Below are positions 9,564-18,527 of a stretch of DNA of 64,000 nt, piece after piece. Origin of the DNA: Turneriella parva (lineage in GTDB: Bacteria; Spirochaetota; Leptospiria; Turneriellales; Turneriellaceae); assembly GCA_020719945.1 (NCBI GenBank), contig DYPL01000002.1, positions 57,320 to 121,319 on the forward strand. Direction: 5' to 3'. Under the pieces are notes generated by a model. The model saw only the letters and a list, made by a program, of their open reading frames with translations. It made no database searches and was not told the DNA's origin. Each line of letters opens with the position of its first letter. Position 1 is the first letter of the stretch. Made by a program: the position numbers and the translations under genes.

Positions 9564-10742
9564 TTAGCTGTTTTCTACAAAAACGAGAGCGCCAAAACGG
9601 TCTGCATTGGAACGCGGTGGATTTACCGGGTTAGGGTTAAATACCCTGCCTGCGTAAGCATTGCCCAGCATATTCTCCCAGGCAGCATTGCCTGGATTCT
9701 GTACAATATACTGGATGCGAATTTGTTTCATCGGTTTTATTTTTCTTTTTTTCACAAGGTTTGTAGGTAGACCTGCTAAAACGCGGACAATTTCTGAATA
9801 CAGGTTGATTCCAGTAGCGGCGGGAATTAGATATTCGCCAATCAGCTCACCGGGCACCTGCGGGCTCATTTCAATGAGAAACAGCTCCTGGTCCTTAACG
9901 ATAAACTCCGCGACAATGGGCCCTGCGGGAATCTGCAAGGTTTTCACAAGGCTCTGCATTCCGTTCAGAATTTTTTGCGAAAGAGAGTAGTAAGCGGATG
10001 GAAATCTGTGTTCCATGTCGATGAATGGTGGTAAGGGAGAATGAATTTTATCTGTGATTGTTAACAGGTAAAATTCAAAATTTTCTACGAGCCCCGTAAC
10101 AATAATTTCATCTCCATCGATTTTTTCTTCGAGTATAAAAGAGTTTGCTTCGAGTTTTTGAGCCGAAAAATTTTTGCGCGATAAAATTTCTTTGAGAGAA
10201 GAAAATTTATCGGCCTCGAATACTGCATGTTTACCTGCCCCGCTTCTCGCTTTTACAATTAATGGAAAACCGAGAGCCTCAATGTCCGTTTTCAGCATAC
10301 CCGAAAAAGCTTTTAGATAGCGCGGTTGCGATATTTCTGGTACAGGGGTCCGGGATAATAGTTCTCGAACATAGCTTTTGTCTAAAATTGATTCCATGGT
10401 AGTGCGGGGGATTCCGCGCAATTTCAAATGTTCTGCAATATATGAAGCACTTAGCAATGCATGGCCATAGGAGGCAGAATAGATTCCCGCAATGTCCTGT
10501 GTGTCTACAGCCATGGAAAGTTTATAGAGTACTTTTCGATAATTGAAAATGGATTCATGAATTTGAACGGTAGCAAATTCAAATCCCGGGGCCTGAAGAT
10601 TTTGATCTATAGCAATGGTTCTAAATCCAAGCCCCTGGGCAGAAAGAATTAATGGAACTTGGTTAATACCAGCACCCAGCGATACAAAGTATTGTCCATC
10701 TGCCTGCATTGGCCAATTATCGGATTGCGGGACTCTATGCAA
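9564..10742 (-). CDS. ATP-grasp domain protein
   Basis: 392 aa from a TTG start, or about 381 aa from ATG 10709. The N-terminus looks like a pre-ATP-grasp dinucleotide fold (YFVSLGAGINQVPLI). The ATP-grasp core follows: GFPLIVKARSGAGKHAV, FILEEKIDGDEIIVTG, and the Mg-binding VAEFIVKDQELFLIEMSP with PGELIGEYLIPAATG. This resembles carbamoyl-phosphate-synthase large-chain or PurK-type carboxylate-amine ligases. The substrate cannot be read from sequence. The start overlaps the preceding small ORF by 8 bases, which suggests translational coupling. Confidence 0.8.
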   Translation of the reverse strand: MHRVPQSDNWPMQADGQYFVSLGAGINQVPLILSAQGLGFRTIAIDQNLQAPGFEFATVQIHESIFNYRKVLYKLSMAVDTQDIAGIYSASYGHALLSASYIAEHLKLRGIPRTTMESILDKSYVRELLSRTPVPEISQPRYLKAFSGMLKTDIEALGFPLIVKARSGAGKHAVFEADKFSSLKEILSRKNFSAQKLEANSFILEEKIDGDEIIVTGLVENFEFYLLTITDKIHSPLPPFIDMEHRFPSAYYSLSQKILNGMQSLVKTLQIPAGPIVAEFIVKDQELFLIEMSPQVPGELIGEYLIPAATGINLYSEIVRVLAGLPTNLVKKRKIKPMKQIRIQYIVQNPGNAAWENMLGNAYAGRVFNPNPVNPPRSNADRFGALVFVENS

Positions 10743-11046
10743 CAGTTTTTTGTCGCCGTCCCTTCTTTAGGTTGGAGATACGGCGGCAGATAGAGCTTTC
10801 CGGGAGACGAATATTTTCCCGTGCCGCAAGAGACGCAGGCAGCTTTACTGCAACGGGAAGGCGGTATCCCCGAACTTTTTCCTCCATGCTTTCTCGCAGA
10901 AGCAACGGAGCTTCTCTCGTTGAAAGACAGATGGAAAGCGCGCGCGAGAGACTCCCTTCGGTTAACAAAAATTCCATGAAGTCTTCTCCCAGGTATTTTT
11001 TTACTTCAATTATCCACATTCTCCATATATAATGTTGCTTGTTCAT
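10735..11046 (-). CDS. Small unrecognised protein coupled to the ATP-grasp gene
   Basis: 103 aa from ATG 11046. An internal ATG at 10977 is preceded by GGGAGA at good spacing and would give an 80-aa product. The middle segment FLLTEGSLSRALSICL faintly recalls the start of chorismate-lyase/DUF98 proteins (an LTxGSLTRxL pattern), but the ORF is far too short for a whole one. The C-terminus is very basic (NLKKGRRQK). The 8-base overlap with the ATP-grasp gene supports it being translated. It may be a truncated enzyme or a genuine small protein. Confidence 0.45.
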   Translation of the reverse strand: MNKQHYIWRMWIIEVKKYLGEDFMEFLLTEGSLSRALSICLSTREAPLLLRESMEEKVRGYRLPVAVKLPASLAARENIRLPESSICRRISNLKKGRRQKTVA

Positions 11047-11167
11047 ATACTTGTATAATGTGATTCAATTTTCACTTTTATCATTTATTCCCCCAAAAAA
11101 ATAGCCCATTCAGAAAAAAATTTCCAGTAGTTAAAAGCCTATGTCCATAAAATTACGAAAAACGTTG

Positions 11168-11193
11168 TAACAACTTGTTAGAAATGACCGATA
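11168..11193 (+). promoter_or_regulatory. Candidate sigma-28 (FliA) promoter of flgF
   Basis: TAACA at 11168-11172 and CCGATA at 11188-11193 are 15 bases apart, the spacing of the flagellar sigma factor consensus TAAA-N15-GCCGATAA. Seven bases separate CCGATA from the ATG at 11201, so transcription should begin at or next to the start codon. There is no Shine-Dalgarno sequence. The same layout occurs in front of cheA. Confidence 0.6.
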
Positions 11194-11200
11194 CTGAAAT

Positions 11201-12046
11201 ATGCTTAGAGGAATCTACACGGGTGCTTCCGGAATGACGGTAATGCAGCACAAAATGGACATTGTGGCCAATAATCTTGCCAATGTCGATAAGACTGCTT
11301 TTAAAGAAGATACCGTTATATTTCAGAATTTTCCAGAACTGCTTCTTCACAGAACCAACGATGATGGAGTAGGCTGGACTCCGATGGGCAGTTTTGATAT
11401 TTCCCCCCTTGTTGGGAAACTTGGGACAGGGGCAGAAGTCAACGAAGTCTTTACCAGATTTGACCAGGGTGCCCTCAAAAAAACGGATAACCCCGCCGAC
11501 CTTGCGCTGGATGGCGAAGGTTTCTTTGTGGTGCAAACGGACCGGGGGGCAAAATTGTCTCGGTCTGGCGCATTTGTACTCGATAAAAACGGCTATCTTG
11601 TTAACCACCAGGGATTTCCTCTGTTGGGAGAAAAAGGGCCCATTCAGGTAAATCAGAATAATTTTATTGTGCGAGAAAATGGAGAAGTCTGGATCAATGG
11701 TGCCATTGGAACCAATCCGGAGAGAGTATATGGCCGCGATGTAAACCAGTGGGAAAATCCAGTTCTGCTCGATAAACTTCAGGTTCGCTACGTAGACTAT
11801 CCAAGGCATTTGATGAAAGAGGGTGATTCTTTTTATGGTACAACTCCCGAATCCGGAGATATGCGCCCCGCCGCTTTCGAAAATCCGCCTCAAATTCTGC
11901 AGGGGTATCTCGAAGCATCCAACGTGAATATTGTCACAGAAATGGTAAACATGATAGAAGTGCAAAGAATGTACGAGGCTAACCAGAAAGCAGTGGGTAC
12001 ACACGATTCCATGCTGGGGACTCTCATAAATTCAGTGTTACGCTGA
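11201..12046 (+). CDS. flgF: Flagellar basal-body rod protein FlgF-like
   Basis: 281-aa rod/hook-family protein of the periplasmic flagellum, exported by the flagellar type III system. The N-terminus has the family motif [20 protein letters not shown] followed by [12 protein letters not shown]. The body has [13 protein letters not shown] and SRSGAF. The C-terminal rod helix has [20 protein letters not shown] and YEANQKAV. This family covers FlgF and FlgG. I chose FlgF from the length and divergent middle, but FlgG is not excluded, and no second rod gene lies next to it. The start at 11201 is fixed by the motif. Confidence 0.85.
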   Translation: MLRGIYTGASGMTVMQHKMDIVANNLANVDKTAFKEDTVIFQNFPELLLHRTNDDGVGWTPMGSFDISPLVGKLGTGAEVNEVFTRFDQGALKKTDNPADLALDGEGFFVVQTDRGAKLSRSGAFVLDKNGYLVNHQGFPLLGEKGPIQVNQNNFIVRENGEVWINGAIGTNPERVYGRDVNQWENPVLLDKLQVRYVDYPRHLMKEGDSFYGTTPESGDMRPAAFENPPQILQGYLEASNVNIVTEMVNMIEVQRMYEANQKAVGTHDSMLGTLINSVLR

Positions 12047-12071
12047 TATTGACAGCATACGTCAAAACCAA

Positions 12072-12692
12072 ATGACTTCCAGTGTGAGTCTTTTTGATAT
12101 TGCCGACTTTATCGGAACGGCTGCCTTCGCCATCAGTGGAACCATTTTTGGTGTCCGGAAAAATTTGGATCTACTGGGAGTTGGCGTGGTTTCGTTTCTG
12201 ACGGCCCTCGGTGGGGGCACCATCCGGGATATTCTGGCAGACCGCCCTCCGTACTCGATAACCCACCCCGAGCCCATTCTCATAGTTATTGGTTCAATTT
12301 TGTTTACCGTGGCTCTTAGGCTTGACAGGCACCACGAATTTGAAAGAGGCCCGGTATTTATTTTCTCGGATGCGGTTGGTCTCGTTTCGTTTTCAATTAC
12401 GGGTGCGCTTGTGGGAATCTCTGCACAGTTCAATATGGCGGGAGTCATTCTGTTGGGATTTTTGACAGCTGTGGGCGGAGGCATGCTGCGCGACGCTCTT
12501 CTCAACGAAGTGCCAGCCGTACTCACTACTGATTTTTATGGAAGCGTTGCCATTCTCATTTCCGTGGGAGTGTATTTCATGGAAGCACAAAACTATTTCC
12601 CGGAATATAGGCTGCTCGGCATATTCTTTGTGGGGCTGGCCCTGCGCCTGCTCGCGCACTACAGGGGCTGGCGCCTGCCATCCATTCGCTGA
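12072..12692 (+). CDS. TRIC-family (UPF0126/YicG-type) cation channel protein
   Basis: 206-aa inner-membrane protein built of two similar three-helix halves. Each half carries the glycine-rich signature: FLTALGGGTIRDIL in the first and FLTAVGGGMLRDALL in the second. AFAISGTIFGVRK and SITGALVGISAQ are the paired helix starts. Family members form trimeric monovalent-cation pores; some bacterial homologues are linked to glycine uptake. Its stop overlaps the neighbourhood of the next gene start (ATG 12694), so the two are co-transcribed. Confidence 0.88.
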   Translation: MTSSVSLFDIADFIGTAAFAISGTIFGVRKNLDLLGVGVVSFLTALGGGTIRDILADRPPYSITHPEPILIVIGSILFTVALRLDRHHEFERGPVFIFSDAVGLVSFSITGALVGISAQFNMAGVILLGFLTAVGGGMLRDALLNEVPAVLTTDFYGSVAILISVGVYFMEAQNYFPEYRLLGIFFVGLALRLLAHYRGWRLPSIR

Positions 12693-12693
12693 T

Positions 12694-13137
12694 ATGATTA
12701 TTTTTCTTGTTATATCCGTTGCGGCTCTTTTCTTTATTGTGTATCTTTCGATAACGGGGAGGCTTAGCGACAACGCCAGAGCCAACCGCCGTGTAAGCAT
12801 TCCCCAAGCGACGGGCCCCAAAAAAAAATCGGATAATGTTCCATCTGGGAACGTGAAACTCTTTGAAACCTACGATTACTATGGCACTAAAATAATAAAT
12901 GAGAACGGCATCTATACAGTCAGGGATAAAACAGGTAGCCAGGTTTTCTACTCTCATGAAGAGCTGCCACTCGCGTACAAGAAAATGCTCTCGACCATGC
13001 AGAATATAGGCAGTGAGAATAAAAAAAATGCTGTGTCCATAGATTTTAGAAACAATACCTATTACGTCAGGACGCCCGATGGTAAAGTTCGCAAATATAA
13101 GCGACTCAGTGAAATTCCGGCGCGCTATAGATCGTGA
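12694..13137 (+). CDS. Single-span membrane protein, unrecognised
   Basis: 147 aa. One N-terminal hydrophobic helix (IIFLVISVAALFFIVYLSI) is followed by a basic, low-complexity linker and then a soluble region. That region has two similar aromatic-rich stretches: YYGTKIINENGIYTVRDKTG and IDFRNNTYYVRTPDGKVRKY. They could be a duplicated beta unit. ATG 12694 begins 2 bases after the TRIC stop; the frame is open upstream but lies inside the TRIC gene. I recognise no family. Confidence 0.6.
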   Translation: MIIFLVISVAALFFIVYLSITGRLSDNARANRRVSIPQATGPKKKSDNVPSGNVKLFETYDYYGTKIINENGIYTVRDKTGSQVFYSHEELPLAYKKMLSTMQNIGSENKKNAVSIDFRNNTYYVRTPDGKVRKYKRLSEIPARYRS

Positions 13138-13182
13138 AAATATGATTGCACGCTTGGAATTTGCGATCCATGTTAATTTTAG

Positions 13183-15168
13183 TTGTCAAAGAAAAGAATA
13201 TATTTTTCATTAACCACTGTGCGGCACACTTTCCCTGAAATATATAATATTCAGAAAAATCCAGAGCATGCCATAGCACTCGACGATAAAAACCGTCATC
13301 TTATTTTTGAACAAATAGCCCTCTTCTCTAAAAATGCGAACGCAAAAAGCGGCTCTCTATTTTCTCTGAACCGCCTGCCCGACCCTCTTCTTTCTTTCTC
13401 GGAATTTCAATTGATAGAAATTCTGAAAAAACTCATTTATAACAGGCTTGTATTGCAGCTTTTCGTTTTTGTATTCAGCGAAGAAGACCAGCGCATCCGC
13501 ATCAATCCCGTCTTTTTGAGCCACAGTGAAAGCCAGGATATCGATGTAATCTACGAAGAGCTAATTGAGTTTTCGGCGGGGAACATAGAGAGGTATTTAA
13601 GCATATACAACAAATTCGACGAAAATGCGCTCTGGAGCGATATTAACGAAGATTTGCTCAATCATGGAAAGTCAGACTTTCAATCCATATCCCGTGATTT
13701 TATTGCTTCGGTGGGCATTTCAGATTTTAAAATTATTCCTCCTTCCCGATTGATCTCCCTTGTGATTCAGGATATTAAAAAGGTTCTTGTGCAGAGGGAA
13801 GTCCTCGCAGAAATACCCGGGTACGGAATCATGGCCGTGTATCGCCAGTACAGGTTTTCTGTGTTTAAGCTTGCCGAGCGGTTTATGGCAGAAAATTTAC
13901 TTCCTCAATGCCAGCAGGATAAACAATGTCTGCGCAATATGCGACTGTTAGAAATGGAGAGGACTCTGTATGCCGAAGACGTAAATAACCCGGAATCAAA
14001 CAGATTCGGTGTTAAGCTTGCCGATATTCTCCGAGACCATTTGCTGGCATTGCACAAGGTTTCCTCGGTTCAATCATTTCCGGGAAAGCTTTCACTGGAA
14101 ATTCTAAATGCGTTCGGCAGGCTTTCTGAAGAAGATGCCGCCGAAGAAAAATATAAGCGACAGGTCGAAGAAATTATTGGAATCAAAGAAAAACTGAAAG
14201 CAGGTGGTGTTGCCCTCAAAGACTTTATTCTGTTCATGGAAGAGAGAGAAAGACGAAAATATCCTGAGGCTGTCTGGAATCTTTTCTCAAAGGATCCTGA
14301 TCTTGTATATATTCACTGGTATTCTGATAAAACAAAATACCACTGCTTTGCCTATAAAGCAAAAGAAACGTTTCATATTCTTGCCGAGCTTACGCAAAAT
14401 CTTCCGCGCAGCCACAGAGGGCAGGCACTCGTGATGAGGAAACTCGCGGATGCGGCAGAAGCGGATATTCCGGATTTATTTAAAGAAAAAAAATTTGTAA
14501 AGAAATATGGTAATTCTTTGAAGGGTGCATACCAGGATTATTTTCCTTGGTATGTGAAACTGTTCATGATGCTTGGTTTTGAATTTATGCAGGATATGGC
14601 TTTTGGCCTAGCGAAAGAACGCATTGAACACGAGCAGGCTTTGGCCCGGAAGGAGTATAAATCTTTGCGTGAGGCAGCAGAACAGCAGGAAACTCGCAAG
14701 CGAACAGACAACATGGAATTGATTACAAGAGTTACGCAAAAAAATAAAGTCATGGCCATTCTCGATGAAAACCTTTTTCGGAAAAAACATTTCCCCACTG
14801 TCCAGGAAATAATGCAGCAGCTTTCCCCCGAAGTCCAGAAAAACTTCGATGATATTCTGGACCGGGAAATGTTCCAGATAGTGCGCGACAGAGCAGGCAG
14901 CAAAAAGGGAGAAGAACTGGCCCTTCTGTTGTATCCTCTCGATCCTGAATGGAAGTCTAACTCCAGAAGGATTCACAATCTCATTAATGACATTGTAGAA
15001 AAAGATATTTCTAAAATTTCGAATACAGAATTAGAGAGAGTGTATCTGGTTCGCTCGTTCATTAACCAGCCGCAAAAACAAACGACTATTCCAGCCCCGC
15101 CGCAGAACGAGGACCCATACAAAAAACTGGAGCGCGAAATCAAGAAAAAGGAAATGGTTTCTTTTTAA
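13183..15168 (+). CDS. Large unrecognised soluble protein
   Basis: 661 aa with no signal peptide or clear membrane segment. The composition is helical, with a charged coiled-coil-like stretch around residues 485-515 (LAKERIEHEQALARKEYKSL) and a basic C-terminus. The frame begins with TTG immediately after an in-frame TAG; a GTG at 13219 is an alternative. An ATG at 13170 is in another frame and stops after about 22 codons. The length and unbroken frame support a real gene. Many cytosolic spirochaete proteins of this kind lack a named family, and I infer no function. Confidence 0.65.
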   Translation: MSKKRIYFSLTTVRHTFPEIYNIQKNPEHAIALDDKNRHLIFEQIALFSKNANAKSGSLFSLNRLPDPLLSFSEFQLIEILKKLIYNRLVLQLFVFVFSEEDQRIRINPVFLSHSESQDIDVIYEELIEFSAGNIERYLSIYNKFDENALWSDINEDLLNHGKSDFQSISRDFIASVGISDFKIIPPSRLISLVIQDIKKVLVQREVLAEIPGYGIMAVYRQYRFSVFKLAERFMAENLLPQCQQDKQCLRNMRLLEMERTLYAEDVNNPESNRFGVKLADILRDHLLALHKVSSVQSFPGKLSLEILNAFGRLSEEDAAEEKYKRQVEEIIGIKEKLKAGGVALKDFILFMEERERRKYPEAVWNLFSKDPDLVYIHWYSDKTKYHCFAYKAKETFHILAELTQNLPRSHRGQALVMRKLADAAEADIPDLFKEKKFVKKYGNSLKGAYQDYFPWYVKLFMMLGFEFMQDMAFGLAKERIEHEQALARKEYKSLREAAEQQETRKRTDNMELITRVTQKNKVMAILDENLFRKKHFPTVQEIMQQLSPEVQKNFDDILDREMFQIVRDRAGSKKGEELALLLYPLDPEWKSNSRRIHNLINDIVEKDISKISNTELERVYLVRSFINQPQKQTTIPAPPQNEDPYKKLEREIKKKEMVSF

Positions 15169-15185
15169 TTCCTTGTTTGGTCCGC

Positions 15186-16199
15186 TTACCCATTCCCGTC
15201 TTCATAATACCGTATTGCATTTTTTCCGCTGTGTTTTGCTTTGTACAGGGCTTTGTCTGCAATTTTTTTGACTCGCTCTTTGTCTCCATTGGAAACGGGT
15301 AGAGTTGTCATAATTCCCTGAGAGATAGTCAATATTTTGTGGTCGGATAGCTTATGGGGAATTCGCAGATCGAGAACGGCTTTTTTGAATCGCTGGCTGG
15401 TTGCAATGGCTTCTTGGCGCGTTGTGGCAGGCAATAGAACAATAAATTCTTCTCCACCGAATCTGGCCAGAATATCAGTTTTTTTGCTAAGGCTGTGCTG
15501 CAAAGCTTCGGCAACGCTTTTCAGTATTTTGTCTCCCGCCTGGTGGCCATAGGTATCATTATATTTTTTGAAATCATCAATGTCGATCATGAAAAGGGCT
15601 ATGAGTTTTTTTGTCTGAACCGCTGTATCCCATTCGGCTTCGTAAAATTCATCAAATGCTCTTTTATTGAAAATGCCGGTGAGTCCATCGGTTCTGTTTG
15701 TTTTAATATAGGAGCGGTTGGCAAGCTCCAGAAGATGGTTAGCCTCTTCGAGTTCTTTTTCGCGGGCTCTTCTCTGGTCTAACGCGTCCTTTAGTTTCAG
15801 GGCAGAGTGTACGCGGGCCAGCAGTTCTACCCTTTTAGGAGGTTTTTCAATATAGTCGGTAGCACCTGCTTCAAAGGCTTCAAATAACTGCTTTACGCTT
15901 TCCTCTGCGCTCACCATGATGACAGGTACGTCTTCATATTCAGGGATATTCTTGATGAGTCGCAAAACCTGGATGCCGGTTAAATCCCGCATTACAATGT
16001 CGAGCAAAATGAGATCAATGGAAATCCGTGGTTCGTCTTTTTCGCCTATCCCAAGATATTTTAGAGCATTTGCTCCACTGCTTTGCAGATCTATCCACGT
16101 ATAGCCGGCACTGGCGAGGGTCTTGCGGAGAAATTCCTGGGACGTTCGCGAATCATCGACAATTAATATTCTGCGCTTTGCGGATTCCGCAGCACTCAT
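15186..16199 (-). CDS. Response regulator diguanylate cyclase (REC-GGDEF)
   Basis: 337-aa cytosolic enzyme that should make c-di-GMP from two GTP when its receiver is phosphorylated. The REC domain covers residues 9-130, with Asp67 in LILLDIVM and Lys119 in EKP. A coiled linker runs over 140-165. The GGDEF domain has DGLTGIFNKRAF, the GTP-binding IDIDDFKKYNDTYGH and the active GGEEF at 248-252. The product-inhibition site RxxD is KKTD at 239-242, so feedback inhibition may be weak. The start overlaps the channel gene stop as ATGA, giving one operon. Confidence 0.93.
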   Translation of the reverse strand: MSAAESAKRRILIVDDSRTSQEFLRKTLASAGYTWIDLQSSGANALKYLGIGEKDEPRISIDLILLDIVMRDLTGIQVLRLIKNIPEYEDVPVIMVSAEESVKQLFEAFEAGATDYIEKPPKRVELLARVHSALKLKDALDQRRAREKELEEANHLLELANRSYIKTNRTDGLTGIFNKRAFDEFYEAEWDTAVQTKKLIALFMIDIDDFKKYNDTYGHQAGDKILKSVAEALQHSLSKKTDILARFGGEEFIVLLPATTRQEAIATSQRFKKAVLDLRIPHKLSDHKILTISQGIMTTLPVSNGDKERVKKIADKALYKAKHSGKNAIRYYEDGNG

Positions 16200-17023
16200 G
16201 TTGTATTCGCTCCGGGATCCGGATTTAACTCTGCCCCGCAGTATTTGCAGAATTTTGCGTCAGTATCGTGGCCTTCCCGAAAACAGGATGGACAAAGCTG
16301 TGTGGTAACCTTGGTCTTCTGTACTTCGGCAAGTTCTACAGTTACAATGCCGGTTGGGACAGCAAGAATCCCGTACCCTAAAATCATTACCGCTGAGGCA
16401 ATTATTTGTCCAAACGGAGTTTTGGGAACAATGTCGCCAAAGCCAACTGTTGTCAATGTAACAATGGCCCAGTAAATAGAAATGGGAATACTCGTAAAAC
16501 CATGTTCAGGGCCTTCTACCATGTACATGATGGTGCCGAGAATAATGACGAGAGTAACAACAGAACCTAAAAAGACGAGAATTTTGGGTATGCTCATTTT
16601 TAGAGCCTGCATAAGGACGCGCGATTCAGAAACATAGCGATTCAGTTTAAGTATTCGGAAAATCCTGAGCAGGCGCATTGCGCGCAAAACGACAAAATAC
16701 GAAGAGCCTGCAAAAAACAGAGACAGATACGTGGGCAACAGGGCGAGCAGATCAACAATGCCCATTGCACTGCGCATATACAGTACCGGTTTGGGCGAGG
16801 AGTACATGCGCAGCAGGTATTCCACGGAGAATAGAACTGTAAAGATCCATTCCAGATAGATTAAAAATTGTTTCTGGAGCGGGCTTAGATTGGGGATTGT
16901 TTCGAGTATGGTTACCAGAATGGATAGAACAATCACCCACAACAAGGAAATATCAAAAGCTTTTCCTGCCGGGGTATCGGCTTCAAAGATTATCTGGTAT
17001 AAAGGATTCTTTAGCTTGTTCAT
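16196..17023 (-). CDS. Voltage-gated-type potassium channel with C-terminal zinc ribbon
   Basis: 275-aa six-helix channel subunit. The S4 helix carries Arg114, Arg117, Arg120 and Arg123 at every third position. The pore loop has the selectivity filter TTVGFGD at 191-197, and S6 follows. The short C-terminus contains Cys244, Cys247, Cys259 and Cys262, a rubredoxin-like zinc ribbon. ATG 17023 is preceded by AGGA; the frame is open further upstream, but that would run into hemG. The channel sits directly upstream of and overlaps the diguanylate cyclase gene, so membrane potential or K+ and c-di-GMP may be linked (inference). Confidence 0.9.
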   Translation of the reverse strand: MNKLKNPLYQIIFEADTPAGKAFDISLLWVIVLSILVTILETIPNLSPLQKQFLIYLEWIFTVLFSVEYLLRMYSSPKPVLYMRSAMGIVDLLALLPTYLSLFFAGSSYFVVLRAMRLLRIFRILKLNRYVSESRVLMQALKMSIPKILVFLGSVVTLVIILGTIMYMVEGPEHGFTSIPISIYWAIVTLTTVGFGDIVPKTPFGQIIASAVMILGYGILAVPTGIVTVELAEVQKTKVTTQLCPSCFREGHDTDAKFCKYCGAELNPDPGANTT

Positions 17024-17156
17024 ATAATTCCTGTGTTGCCTGAGAACCCTCGGATACTCTGGTTCAGCCGGTACGCCTTTTATTATTCTGCGAAATAGAT
17101 TGGCAGAGTCAACTCTTTTGTAATTTACAGAACCAACTTGCAGAAAATAAAGAGAC

Positions 17157-18527
17157 ATGAGCAACACAGCCATTGTAGGCGCAGGAATTTCCGGTTTAAG
17201 CACAGCGTATTTTTTGAAGGAAAACGGTTACCAGGGGCAGATTGACATCTTTGATCCTGGCGAACCGGGCGGGAAAGTTCAAACGCTTCGAGAAAATGGT
17301 TTTATTCTCGAAGAAGGTCCAGAGACATATCTCGTTCGCAACCCTTTACTTTTTCTTACTGCTAAACAGGAGCAATGCGAAAGCCAGATTGTGAAAGCCA
17401 ACCCAGTCGGCAAAAAAAGATTTATCGTGCGCGAAGGCAGTCCGCAGCAGGTTCCATCGGGTCCTCTTTCTTTTATTGCATCTTCATTAATTTATCTTCC
17501 CCAGAAAATTGCGCTGGCATCTGCTATGGGAAAAAAAGCGGCCCCTTGGGAAAAAATGAGTTTTTTCGACTTTGTGAAACATTTTGCGGGGGAGACCAAT
17601 GCAGAATATCTCGCTTCGCCATTTTCTCGCGGGGTATATGGATGCGAAGCAGAAGATCTGGAGTTTTCGGCAGCCTTTCCTCAGTTGTACGCAAATTTGA
17701 GGAGCGGATTATCTCTTGCCGCAAGCGTAAAAAAAATGGCAGCCGACAGAAAAGAGTACTGGTTCAGTAAGTTTCCGGGTTACGAGTTTACCTCTCGCGA
17801 GCGTGGAATGTATTCTTTCGCAGATGGTCTTGCCACATTGCCCAAAGCACTGGCAAAAGCATTGCGCGAAAAATATTCTGTAAATTTTGTTTCGCACAAA
17901 ATAATTTCGGTAGAGAAGAGAAATGGCCAGTATTCCCTGAAATGGAATGGTGGCAGCAGGATGTATAACCGGGTAGTCTGGGCCATCCAGGCGAAGCATC
18001 TTGCTCCTGCTGTCCAGAAAATGGATGAGCTTCTTTCCAGCCATCTTTCCGGCATGCGCTATTCTCCTGTCAATGTAGTTTTTCATGGCTGGGATTCAAA
18101 AATCTTTAAGCCCAATGGTTTTGGGTTTCTTGTCCCGCGCAAGGAGAAATTTTCCATTATGGGTACTTTGTTTTCGTCTTCCCTTTTTCCGGGGAGAGCC
18201 ATTGAAGGACAATCGCTTACTAAGACGATGGTAAAAGGGGATGCCTCTGTTTTCTCGGATTCAGATTTGTCTGGAATGGCAGAAGAATCGCTCAAGCGTC
18301 TGTTTACGATTCATGGAAAGCCATTGTTCAGTAAAGTTGTGCGCCATGATCCGGGAATTCCACTCTATTTTTCCGGGTATTCCGAATGGAAGCGCGAGCT
18401 TATGGGTTTAATGGATCAACATTCAGGGATGCATATTACCGGATGGGATTACCATGGTATGGGTATTCCAGATGCTCTTGAGGGTGGATATAGACTGGCA
18501 GGGGCTATGCTGGAGAAGCATGCTTAA
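17157..18527 (+). CDS. hemG: Oxygen-dependent protoporphyrinogen oxidase (HemG/HemY type)
   Basis: 456-aa FAD enzyme that oxidises protoporphyrinogen IX to protoporphyrin IX, the penultimate haem step. The N-terminus has the dinucleotide fold AIVGAGISGLSTAYFL and then GGKVQT and FILEEGPETYL, typical of the eukaryote-like PPOX family. The C-terminal GMGIPDALEGGYRLAGAML closes the FAD site. An AAGAGA ribosome site precedes the ATG. It overlaps lipA by 8 bases. This enzyme needs oxygen, whereas the HemN at 4.6 kb does not. Confidence 0.92.
   Translation: MSNTAIVGAGISGLSTAYFLKENGYQGQIDIFDPGEPGGKVQTLRENGFILEEGPETYLVRNPLLFLTAKQEQCESQIVKANPVGKKRFIVREGSPQQVPSGPLSFIASSLIYLPQKIALASAMGKKAAPWEKMSFFDFVKHFAGETNAEYLASPFSRGVYGCEAEDLEFSAAFPQLYANLRSGLSLAASVKKMAADRKEYWFSKFPGYEFTSRERGMYSFADGLATLPKALAKALREKYSVNFVSHKIISVEKRNGQYSLKWNGGSRMYNRVVWAIQAKHLAPAVQKMDELLSSHLSGMRYSPVNVVFHGWDSKIFKPNGFGFLVPRKEKFSIMGTLFSSSLFPGRAIEGQSLTKTMVKGDASVFSDSDLSGMAEESLKRLFTIHGKPLFSKVVRHDPGIPLYFSGYSEWKRELMGLMDQHSGMHITGWDYHGMGIPDALEGGYRLAGAMLEKHA

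Noticed and set aside
10735..11046. Graspetide precursor peptide for the ATP-grasp enzyme
   Set aside because: The protein lacks a leader plus an acidic/Thr-rich core repeat; its C-terminus is basic.
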